Source: Chloroflexota bacterium (lineage in GTDB: Bacteria; Chloroflexota; Anaerolineae; J102). Taken from it: 5,152 nucleotides of DNA. The notes under the pieces are model-generated. The model did no database searches and was not told where the DNA came from. It saw only the letters and a list, made by a program, of their open reading frames with translations. Positions within the stretch are counted from its first letter, which is position 1. Each line of letters starts with the position of its first letter. The DNA lies in assembly GCA_003353825.1 (NCBI GenBank), contig PIVW01000418.1:1-5152 (forward strand), written 5' to 3'. Positions 1 through 5,152 of this stretch are shown in pieces. The translations under genes and the position numbers were made by a program.

Positions 1-270
1 GCCGCCCATGGTGATGAGCATCACGCCTGGATACCACTTATCGGCTGGGCGCGGCCGATCACGCCGGATCTTCGCGGCAAATTGTGGGCCAAAGCGGGCT
101 ACCCAGGCCCGGATGCTCTCATGGGAGACGATGACACCGCGCTCGGCCATGAGATCCTCCACATCACGCAAGCTGAGGGCAAAACGGTGGTAGGCCCAGA
201 CGGCATAGACGACCACTATCGGGGGATGGCGGAAGCCCTTAAGGCGGGGAAGATCATTGGCTTTGAACAT
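1..270 (-). pseudogene. IS6-family transposase, N-terminal fragment with altered catalytic site
   Basis: The frame is open from an ATG at 270 to base 1, giving 90 residues (MFKANDLPRLKGF...). It has the family's N-terminal layout: a helix-turn-helix region with AVWAYHRFALSLRDVEDLMAERG at about residues 23-45, VSHESIRAWVARFG at about 48-61, then a basic stretch ending in RPRPADKW at about 72-79. In IS6 transposases the next residues are normally WHLDEV, where D is the first Asp of the DDE catalytic triad. Here the same positions read WYPGVM, so the Asp and the following Glu are replaced by Gly and Val; each change needs only one base (GAC to GGC, GAG to GTG). The protein is therefore probably inactive. 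Most of the catalytic domain lies outside the window, so further damage cannot be judged. A GAGGGG sequence lies three bases before the ATG, slightly close for a ribosome binding site. The family assignment is firm; calling it a pseudogene rests on the active-site change. Confidence 0.75.
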
Positions 271-293
271 GATCCCCTCTACCAACAGAAACC
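1..293 (-). mobile_element. Partial IS6-family insertion sequence, 5' (transposase-start) end
   Basis: The stretch contains the start of an IS6-family transposase and continues beyond the left edge. A possible terminal inverted repeat lies at 279-293: read on the minus strand it begins GGTTTCTGTTGG, close to the GGTTCTGTTGCAAA-like ends of IS6 elements apart from one extra base. That would place the element boundary at 293 and make 294-301 (GTTCCGAT) the candidate 8-bp target duplication, the length this family makes. Only about 20 bases separate this end from the transposase start, shorter than the roughly 60 or more in well-known members, so the boundary is tentative. The other end is outside the window and could not be compared. 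Confidence 0.6.
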
Positions 294-300
294 GTTCCGA

Positions 301-474
301 TCAAGTTGACAATGCCGATAAACCTCCCAACAAAATTGAGGCTTGTGCATCGGTCAATTCCCATTTGGCAAAGAGATTGACAACGGCTCGAGCCATAGCC
401 TCGCCCTCCGCATCCGAGATTTCCGGTACGGTTGGTTGGAATGCTGTTTTCTCGACAAGTTGCAGCTGTGGCAT
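301..474 (-). pseudogene. Truncated MbcA/ParS/Xre-like antitoxin gene (N-terminal part)
   Basis: A 57-residue frame begins at ATG 474 and ends at a TGA at 301-303. After a variable start (MPQLQLVEKTAFQPTVPEIS) it has AMARAVVNLFAKWELTDAQA at 27-46, followed by SILLGGLSALST. This matches the helical, Xre-like N-terminal part of the MbcA/ParS/Xre antitoxins, where the motif usually continues as LLGG-x-S-x-x-T-(Y/W/F)-x-R-W and leads into the toxin-binding domain (DUF2384). Such proteins are usually about 120-150 residues, so the C-terminal half is missing. The TGA sits where an aromatic residue is expected, so it may be a TGG-to-TGA change or a result of the insertion; the likely insertion sequence end is eight bases further on. 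Family partners are usually RES-domain toxins encoded directly downstream; none is visible, as the insertion sequence occupies that side. An AGGAA sequence lies about nine bases before the start. The family call rests on motif recognition only. Confidence 0.6.
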
Positions 475-503
475 TGCAAATTCCTAAGGTTGCCTTTTGG
501 CAT

Positions 504-532
504 AATATAAGATATTCCCTGCCATATTGCAA
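504..532 (-). promoter_or_regulatory. Sigma70-type promoter for the truncated antitoxin gene
   Basis: On the minus strand TTGCAA (527-532) and TATATT (504-509) are separated by exactly 17 bases, close to the TTGACA/TATAAT consensus with ideal spacing. The -10 box ends about 30 bases before the ATG at 474, allowing a short leader. This supports the antitoxin frame having once been a real, separately transcribed gene. Whether it is active now cannot be read from the sequence. Confidence 0.55.
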
Positions 533-755
533 ATGCTCAATAACCCACTTCGGATCGTAAGTAAACGAAACAATGGCAAACCTAACATCCACGATGCAAC
601 CGGAGCGGCACGAAAACGTGACAGTCCAACAACGAGCCGATCCGTGAGCAGAACTACCAATTCGATCAGCCGTTGAAGACACTGAAATGATGTGAGTTAA
701 CCCCATATCTGATGTTCCAAGGTCAGCATCATACTGTCTATCATGTTATGCGTTT

Positions 756-775
756 TTGTGAGTAAATACTCACAA
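756..775. promoter_or_regulatory. Perfect 20-bp palindrome, probable repressor operator
   Basis: Two perfect 9-base arms, TTGTGAGTA and TACTCACAA, flank a central AA. The size and symmetry suit a dimeric helix-turn-helix regulator such as a TetR-type repressor (inference; no regulator gene is in view). An AATAAT at 774-779 overlaps the right arm and could be a -10 box for rightward transcription, which a bound protein would block, but the matching -35 is weak. Related TGTGAG half-sites occur at 691-696, 962-967 and, in the opposite orientation, at 791-796. The site is 348 bases before the radical SAM start and 23 before the small frame at 799. Confidence 0.5.
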
Positions 776-798
776 TAATTACTGTTCTTCCTCACAGG

Positions 799-951
799 AT
801 GCTGTCCACTTCCCCGCTCAAAAGGTATATATTGCCGTTAAGGCTTGCTCCTCCAGAGTGTTTGGCATGTCTTGCTGGCGGCGTGACCGGATTCACTAGC
901 GCCGTGGGGCGTGGATACTTAGAAGTGGCCTCATATTTAAAGTGGACGTAA
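799..951 (+). CDS. Possible small protein or precursor peptide, 50 residues
   Basis: An ATG at 799 opens a 50-codon frame ending in TAA at 949-951. The peptide starts MLSTSPLKRYILPLRLAPPE and continues with a CLAC pair at residues 21-24, then a Gly-, Ser- and aromatic-containing tail (GGVTGFTSAVGRGYLE at 27-42) ending in KWT. I recognise no family. It lies between the palindrome and the radical SAM gene in the same orientation, the place where precursor peptides of radical SAM-modified products are often found. Against it, no ribosome binding site is properly spaced from the ATG; AGG touches it directly. A TTG at 832, six bases after AAAGG, would give a 39-residue version. An open frame of this length can arise by chance, so the call is weak. 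Confidence 0.25.
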   Translation: MLSTSPLKRYILPLRLAPPECLACLAGGVTGFTSAVGRGYLEVASYLKWT

Positions 952-1093
952 CTAGCAAGATTGTGAGTTTCTTTGTGTTAAGGACGATATAAGTATTTCA
1001 GCTTATGTATGCCAACTTTATTGGTGTGCGTCTTGCGTGTTCGATTGTGTGAAGACAGCAGGCCCAAAGAGGGTCGGACAAAGTTAGATCATC

Positions 1094-1099
1094 GGAGGA
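1094..1099 (+). promoter_or_regulatory. Ribosome binding site of the radical SAM gene
   Basis: GGAGGA lies four bases before the ATG at 1104, a near-perfect Shine-Dalgarno sequence. It fixes the start and suggests strong translation compared with the permease gene, which has no clear site. Confidence 0.75.
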
Positions 1100-1103
1100 A
1101 ACA

Positions 1104-2078
1104 ATGGCATTTAGCGCAGCACTTCCCAAGTTTAAGGAACTGAAGGATGGCGATATCGCGGCAACCTTTATCGTGCCCGCTCCTGAGGGGTGTAATCTCA
1201 ACTGTCCTTTCTGTGCCATCCGCCTGCGTAGAGAGGCGGACGTGCAGTCCCTTGCTCTTCGTGACTATGTAGAGTTCGTAGGTGAAATGTGCCGCAGTCA
1301 CCAAATCGCTCTCGTCAGCATTCAGGGGTATGAACCATTGCTTCCGGAAAGCTGGGGATACAGTGAGACTATCCTGAGCAGTGGGCGCGAGTTCGGAATC
1401 GACACAGCGCTGGTGACTAACGGAACCCATTTGGAGGAGAAGGTTTCGGATCTTGTTCGTCTGGATATAACGGCGGTTACAGTGAGTCTTGACGCCGCGG
1501 ATCCTGCGCACCACGATCTTTCGCGACGAACTTCGGGTGCGTTTGCTTCGACACTGCGTGGTTTAAAGGCTGCATGCGCCTCGCAACTCTGCGACCGTCT
1601 TATGGTCGCCAGTGTGTTGCAGCGTGGGAAAGAGCACTACTTGTGGGGTATGCCGCAACTTCTGGCATCGCTGGGTATCCAGCAATGGGTGGTTACCCCG
1701 GTATATAAGATCGGTCGCACTGGAGTCGGTGGGCCGTCTGATGATGCCGCGACCATCGTTTTTCAGCTAAGGCGCCTCAACAAGATCGCTCGTGAACACG
1801 GTATTGATCTCTTCGTTGATGATGAGTTTAGTGATCTTGTGGAGGTCATGAAGATGATCCCCAGCAGTGAAGCGATGCGTGTTCGGCGCACGGCAAAACT
1901 GGGTCAAATTGTGCGTCTGAGTCCAAATGGAGCATGTTCTATAGGTGATGACATCTTGCGCCGGGTGGATTCCGGTCTGCCTACGTGGCAGCCAGATGCC
2001 GAGCCCGCAGGGGTCTTCATCCGTCGTATTGTTGCACCAAAAATCATGGCCAAAACGGCTTTAATCGCCGGTGTGTGA
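1104..2078 (+). CDS. Radical SAM enzyme, function unknown
   Basis: This 324-residue protein carries the radical SAM cluster motif CNLNCPFC: Cys30, Cys34 and Cys37 in CX3CX2C spacing, which bind a [4Fe-4S] cluster that splits S-adenosylmethionine to start radical chemistry. Further core marks follow: IQGYEPLL at 73-80 (the GGEP motif that contacts the SAM amino group, here GYEP), LVTNG at 103-107 and VSLDA at 127-131. This is the usual order of a partial TIM barrel. The C-terminal part has a SPASM-like strand pattern (IVRLSPNGACSIGDDIL at 269-285) but only one Cys (278), so a classical auxiliary-cluster SPASM domain is not supported. No RiPP-recognition domain is apparent at the N-terminus. 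It starts an apparent operon with a family-5 solute-binding protein, a permease and a histidine phosphatase. The substrate is unknown: a peptide or a small metabolite are both possible. Enzyme class is certain, role is not. Confidence 0.9.
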   Translation: MAFSAALPKFKELKDGDIAATFIVPAPEGCNLNCPFCAIRLRREADVQSLALRDYVEFVGEMCRSHQIALVSIQGYEPLLPESWGYSETILSSGREFGIDTALVTNGTHLEEKVSDLVRLDITAVTVSLDAADPAHHDLSRRTSGAFASTLRGLKAACASQLCDRLMVASVLQRGKEHYLWGMPQLLASLGIQQWVVTPVYKIGRTGVGGPSDDAATIVFQLRRLNKIAREHGIDLFVDDEFSDLVEVMKMIPSSEAMRVRRTAKLGQIVRLSPNGACSIGDDILRRVDSGLPTWQPDAEPAGVFIRRIVAPKIMAKTALIAGV

Positions 2079-2139
2079 TGTTCTTTGACCCCTCCTTATA
2101 CAGCTCCCTCGGCATGATCTCTCTCCATCTTGATTCTTG

Positions 2140-2145
2140 AAGGGA
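2140..2145 (+). promoter_or_regulatory. Ribosome binding site deciding the lipoprotein start
   Basis: AAGGGA lies nine bases before the ATG at 2155. A longer in-frame start at TTG 2137 would place this site inside the coding region and add six residues (MKGNRL) ahead of a normal lipoprotein signal, so ATG 2155 is preferred. Confidence 0.6.
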
Positions 2146-2154
2146 AATAGACTG

Positions 2155-3681
2155 ATGAAATTACTGTCTCGATTTGCTGTTCAGGCTACTGTTATCATGG
2201 CAGTGGTCGCCACGCTGGGGCTCACCTCGTGTGACGAGGCCGAACAGCCCAAGCAGCCAAAACAATCGGAGCAAACAATTCATCTTCGCCTGCTTTCTTT
2301 CGCCCTGGTCCTGCATCCTCTAAAAATGGCCGACGTCGAGAGCAGACGGGTTGCAACGTTACTATACGCAGGCTTGGTCGCTCAGGATCAGGAGGGAACT
2401 GCTCATCCGGTTCTCGCAAAGGAGTGGAGCCGTTCAGGAAACGAATGGGAGTTTGACTTGCGTCCGGGCGCAACATTCTCGAATGGGGCGCCGGTAACCG
2501 CCGCCGATGTTGTGTCTTCCCTATGCGCCGCCATGCAACCGACATCACCCTGGTCATGGTCTCTCGCAAGTATCGTTCACGAGGTTAAGTCAGAGGGGGA
2601 AGTCGAATGCACGGGACTAGTTGCCAGCGCTTCCGACCGGGTTCATATCAGGGAGAACCGGGCTTCTCCATGGTTGCTTGATGCCCTTAGCGGTCCTGCA
2701 GGATGGATTCTTCCTGCTTCGACCGTAGAAGAAGGGGCCTACGGTGTCATGCCGGGGGCGGGACCCTACAAGATTCGAGAGATCATACCAGACGTCAAAG
2801 TCGTGCTTGAGGCACGCCCTGAAGGAAGTCCTATAGAGCCCGGTGTTGATGTGGTGCAATTCGACTATCTACCGGATGATGCTGTTGCCATCGGCAGGTT
2901 TACTACTGGAAAACTCCATGTGTTGAATCTTGCCTCCCCCCAACTCGTTGAGCTGATGACGAAGGAAGGGAGTGGTCTTCAGCTCAAATACCCTGGCAGA
3001 CTGAGCCGGTCATCCTGGGACAGGATACGCGTGGCCATTATCAACGAAAAGGCATTGGCGGCTAAGGGCTTCTACCCTGGGCAGGTCAGGGCGTTCATTG
3101 ATGCGTTTAGCGCTGCAACAGACCGGAAGCGGATTGCTGAACTCTCGAAAGGAACTGCAGAACCCGCCGCCGTAGCATTTCTCCCCGTACCTGCAGGTTT
3201 GCCTATTGTGGGGCAACCTGCCAAGGATGTATCCGATTTTCCCAAAACCCAACTTACAATCATTACGGAGCCTGACCCCTACAGTGACCTTATCGCTTCC
3301 GCACTTCCGAAACAGATCGGAGACGTATCAGTAGATTACAAGGGGGTGGAGAAGGGTATCCTGATTAGTTCTCTTGTTAAAGGTCAATACGACGTTGCTT
3401 CGCTCTTGATTGAAGCTCCCATCCATTCGCCAGCATTCTGGAAGAGTTTCTTTACGCCAGGGAGTCCGCTAGTGGCGTTCGGAAAACCAATTGATGGCCT
3501 TGATACCATTGATGTCATTGCCGAATCGGGCATCCAGGAGACCGCTTCGCGGATTTTGGCTAAAGGTAACTGGATCGCGATTGTGAGAGAACGTCGTTTA
3601 CAGGCGCTGGCTCCTGGTATTACCGGGGTTATGTTGACGCCCAGTGGTCAGGAGAACTACGCCTTTATTGGAATGAAATAG
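2155..3681 (+). CDS. ABC transporter solute-binding lipoprotein, family 5 (oligopeptide/dipeptide/nickel type)
   Basis: The 508-residue protein captures a ligand outside the inner membrane and delivers it to an ABC permease. It has a lipoprotein signal: basic MKLLSR, a hydrophobic core, and a lipobox LTSC with the lipid-bearing Cys at 26. The next residue is Asp27, which in enterobacteria is the signal that keeps lipoproteins in the inner membrane, fitting an importer component. A Gln/Lys/Pro linker (31-40) follows. Family-5 features are LLYAGLV at 69-75, the block from WSRSGNEWEF through LRPGATFSNGAPVTAADVV at about 91-120, and GAGPYKI at 201-207. The C-terminus (LAPGITGVMLTPSG...) also follows the family pattern. 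Length is near or slightly below the usual 500-550. It sits 76 bases after the radical SAM gene and 14 before the permease. The ligand cannot be deduced; this family also includes binders of nickel chelates, heme and opines. Confidence 0.9.
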   Translation: MKLLSRFAVQATVIMAVVATLGLTSCDEAEQPKQPKQSEQTIHLRLLSFALVLHPLKMADVESRRVATLLYAGLVAQDQEGTAHPVLAKEWSRSGNEWEFDLRPGATFSNGAPVTAADVVSSLCAAMQPTSPWSWSLASIVHEVKSEGEVECTGLVASASDRVHIRENRASPWLLDALSGPAGWILPASTVEEGAYGVMPGAGPYKIREIIPDVKVVLEARPEGSPIEPGVDVVQFDYLPDDAVAIGRFTTGKLHVLNLASPQLVELMTKEGSGLQLKYPGRLSRSSWDRIRVAIINEKALAAKGFYPGQVRAFIDAFSAATDRKRIAELSKGTAEPAAVAFLPVPAGLPIVGQPAKDVSDFPKTQLTIITEPDPYSDLIASALPKQIGDVSVDYKGVEKGILISSLVKGQYDVASLLIEAPIHSPAFWKSFFTPGSPLVAFGKPIDGLDTIDVIAESGIQETASRILAKGNWIAIVRERRLQALAPGITGVMLTPSGQENYAFIGMK

Positions 3682-3695
3682 CGCGGCGCGACTAC

Positions 3696-4562
3696 ATGGA
3701 TATCCGTAGTGCACTTGTCATCACAATTCTGTCAGTCTTTGGCGCCCATGCGCTGGCTTACCTTCTGGTAGGTGTGCTTCCGGATGCCGCTGTGGTGTAC
3801 CTGGGGCTTGATAGCGCCCGAGATGAGGTGCTTGCGGCATTTCGCGCCGACCACGGTATAAGGTCGTATTCACAGGTTATCAGAGACGCTACGAGCTTCA
3901 ACTTTGGAATGACACTTGATGGTGTCCCGGTTTCGCGGGAACTGGGTCATGCCCTTGCCGCCAGCCTGCCTAGGTTGGTTCTGGCTAGTCTTGCAATTCT
4001 CCTTGCTTCGCTGATAACGGCGGTCTTGGCACCAGCACGCAATGGGGCTCTGGACCGCGTCGCATCATTTCTTGCGTTCTTGCCACCGTATATCATGCCA
4101 TTTCTGGGTATACTGGCCGTGCTCTCGATTCAGACGGTATTCGGCGAGTTGGCCTCAGATGCCTTATCTTTGATGGTCGCTGTAGCCGCGATTGCAATCG
4201 TCCCTGGCGCACTGGCCGTCGCTCAGACCGCCAGTATAACGCGCCGAAATCTGGAGAGCGATTTTGCGCGAACGCTTATCGCAATTGGTGCCAGCACATT
4301 CTTTCAACGTATTCGTCTTCTGCACAACGTGGCTGCCGAGATAACTCCGAGCCTTGAGAAAATGTTTACCGGCATGGTAGCGGCATTACTTTTTGCGGAG
4401 CCAATTATGGGTTTGAGCGGTTTTGGCACGACCGCTGTCCGGGCGGTTAGGCGATCGGATCCGGATTTGTTGCTCGGTGTGACATTGGCCCTTGCAATAT
4501 TCGTAGCTGCGTTCCGGTTGGTCGCCCTGGCAGTTAGACGTCACTACGGTTTGCGCCTGTAA
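3696..4562 (+). CDS. ABC transporter permease, DppB/OppB type
   Basis: The 288-residue inner-membrane protein would form half of the transport channel for the solute-binding protein encoded upstream. It begins with a membrane segment at about 5-27, then a periplasmic loop with the family motif SFNFGMTLDGVPVSREL (67-83). Further hydrophobic segments lie at about 94-112, 122-147, 157-178, 224-240 and 258-280. The cytoplasmic EAA-like loop that contacts the ATPase is at about 189-215 (DFARTLIAIGAS, with the conserved Gly198), followed by the typical AEPIMGLSGFG at 234-244. It is shorter than many DppB proteins (about 305-340), mainly in the loops. The gap to the preceding stop is 14 bases with no good Shine-Dalgarno sequence, so translation may be coupled. 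A DppC partner and ATPases would be needed for a working importer and are not in the window. Confidence 0.87.
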   Translation: MDIRSALVITILSVFGAHALAYLLVGVLPDAAVVYLGLDSARDEVLAAFRADHGIRSYSQVIRDATSFNFGMTLDGVPVSRELGHALAASLPRLVLASLAILLASLITAVLAPARNGALDRVASFLAFLPPYIMPFLGILAVLSIQTVFGELASDALSLMVAVAAIAIVPGALAVAQTASITRRNLESDFARTLIAIGASTFFQRIRLLHNVAAEITPSLEKMFTGMVAALLFAEPIMGLSGFGTTAVRAVRRSDPDLLLGVTLALAIFVAAFRLVALAVRRHYGLRL

Positions 4563-4572
4563 AAGGCAAGTT

Positions 4573-4579
4573 AGGGGGA
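4573..4579 (+). promoter_or_regulatory. Ribosome binding site of the histidine phosphatase gene
   Basis: AGGGGGA ends six bases before the ATG at 4586. It selects this start and indicates independent translation initiation within the operon. Confidence 0.65.
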
Positions 4580-4585
4580 AGAATT

Positions 4586-5152
4586 ATGACCGTAAATAAT
4601 GAGAATAACATCCAATGGCTACAGCTTCTGGAGGCTATTGATGGTTCTGCTGTACGAAGCGTAGCGGTGCTTCTGCGACATAGCGTCGGTAGGAGGAGGA
4701 TCAAAACAACTGATCCCACTTCAATACCTAAGGAAGCGTTAGCAAGGGCGAAGCAGGTAGGCAAGCACCTGAGAGGCGTGATTGATGGCATGGGCTTGCA
4801 GCTGTCATCTGCGCGCGCTAGCGATTACCCTCATACGATTGGAACTTGTGAAGCGCTGTTAAAGGGGGCAGGTTATGACCGATTGATAGTAGAGACAGAT
4901 GAGTGGCTTGGAAACCCGAGTATTTATGTTTATGATGAGAAAAAGGCAGCAGAAACTTTCAACACCTTAGGTCATGCTTTATGCGCGGAAGCTCTGTTTC
5001 TGGACAATAGCTTGGAAGGCTGGTCAGATAATCTAAATGCTGACTCGAAGAAGCTACTAACCCATCTTTTTGAATGTATAAACCAAGCCAACGGTATTGG
5101 CCTGTTCATCACACATGACATCGTTATTGGGGCACTTGTGAGTTCGCTCTTG
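4586..5152 (+). CDS. Histidine phosphatase-superfamily protein, 3' end outside the window
   Basis: A frame opens at ATG 4586 and runs through the right edge, giving 189 residues with no stop. AVLLRHSVGRR at 27-37 matches the superfamily's RH motif, with His32 as the probable phospho-accepting nucleophile. ITHDIVIGAL at 175-184 matches the second catalytic His region (His177). Between them, IPKEALARAKQVGKHLRG (47-64) matches the usual 'LTPEG...A..LG..L' helix, and TCEALLKGAG (87-96) the usual 'TAEAL..G' helix. Two phosphate-pocket features differ: the Arg normally four residues before that Thr is His83, and the Arg after the RHS motif is shifted by one (Gly35-Arg36). It may therefore have unusual specificity or weak activity. 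The protein is probably cytoplasmic, as no signal peptide is seen. It lies 23 bases after the permease gene, where a second permease would normally be expected. The last part is AT-richer (21 of 60 G+C at 4921-4980). The substrate is unknown. Confidence 0.8.
   Translation, partial: MTVNNENNIQWLQLLEAIDGSAVRSVAVLLRHSVGRRRIKTTDPTSIPKEALARAKQVGKHLRGVIDGMGLQLSSARASDYPHTIGTCEALLKGAGYDRLIVETDEWLGNPSIYVYDEKKAAETFNTLGHALCAEALFLDNSLEGWSDNLNADSKKLLTHLFECINQANGIGLFITHDIVIGALVSSLL

Larger units (their letters stand above)
533..1103. other. Intergenic region without a recognisable conserved gene
   Basis: This stretch lies between the minus-strand antitoxin promoter and the plus-strand radical SAM gene, so it should contain divergent control regions. 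It contains the 20-bp palindrome at 756-775, extra TGTGAG half-sites, and the small frame at 799-951. Other short plus-strand frames (533-676, 574-648, 866-898, 1005-1052) lack a convincing ribosome binding site and are not called. A TATAAG at 988-993 resembles a -10 box about 110 bases before the radical SAM gene, but no good -35 box sits at the right distance. I saw no tRNA, CRISPR array or strong hairpin terminator. Confidence 0.5.

Noticed and set aside
82..309. 75-codon plus-strand open frame
   Set aside because: It lies opposite the transposase coding strand, which has clear IS6 motifs; this frame is its complement and has no family features.
612..687. Short plus-strand reading ending in REQNYQFDQPLKTLK then stop
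   Set aside because: It looks like a natural protein tail and might be a gene remnant, but the frame is closed by a TGA at its upstream end with no start codon, and I recognise no family.
254..706. 150-codon minus-strand open frame
   Set aside because: It overlaps the antitoxin fragment in another frame, crosses that gene's promoter and the likely insertion sequence end, has an unusual Cys- and Arg-rich composition and no recognisable motif.
866..898. Ten-residue frame MSCWRRDRIH, possible leader peptide
   Set aside because: No suitable ribosome binding site, no hairpin pair of an attenuator, and it overlaps the longer frame at 799-951.
1005..1052. Fifteen-residue frame just before the radical SAM gene
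   Set aside because: No Shine-Dalgarno sequence at a usable distance and no features suggesting a precursor or leader peptide.
1089..1514. 141-codon minus-strand open frame
   Set aside because: It lies opposite the radical SAM motif region, whose identity is certain.
2137..2154. Longer start (TTG) for the solute-binding protein
   Set aside because: The ribosome binding site lies inside this extension, and the ATG at 2155 gives a normal lipoprotein signal.

Overview
The window appears to be accessory bacterial DNA, probably from a proteobacterium and plausibly an alphaproteobacterium. The support is an IS6-type transposase fragment of the kind common there, a remnant of an MbcA/ParS/Xre-type antitoxin, a lipoprotein with an Asp after the lipid Cys, which suits a Gram-negative cell, and moderate base composition by eye. 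The species cannot be told from the sequence.

Left part (1-532), read on the minus strand. The first 270 bases encode the N-terminal 90 residues of an IS6-family transposase that runs off the left edge. Its first catalytic Asp appears to be replaced. The likely end of the element is near base 293. Directly outside it lies the 5' half of an MbcA/ParS/Xre-like antitoxin gene (301-474) with a good sigma70-type promoter (504-532). The gene stops after 57 codons, about where the insertion sequence begins, so this looks like a toxin-antitoxin locus broken by insertion.

Middle (533-1103): about 570 bases without a recognisable conserved gene. It holds a perfect 20-bp palindrome (756-775) that looks like a repressor operator, scattered half-site copies, and a small open frame (799-951, 50 codons) that could be a peptide precursor but is unproven.

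Right part (1104-5152), all on the plus strand and closely packed: a radical SAM enzyme with a CX3CX2C motif, a family-5 (oligopeptide/dipeptide/nickel type) solute-binding lipoprotein, a DppB-type ABC permease, and a histidine phosphatase-superfamily protein cut by the right edge. Gaps are 76, 14 and 23 bases, so the four genes probably form one transcription unit. The combination suggests production or modification of a small molecule or peptide (radical SAM), its import or recapture (ABC importer) and removal of a phosphate (phosphatase). The ABC ATPases and second permease are not in view and should lie to the right if the importer is complete. I do not recognise this set as a named pathway; it is the best candidate here for an undescribed system.
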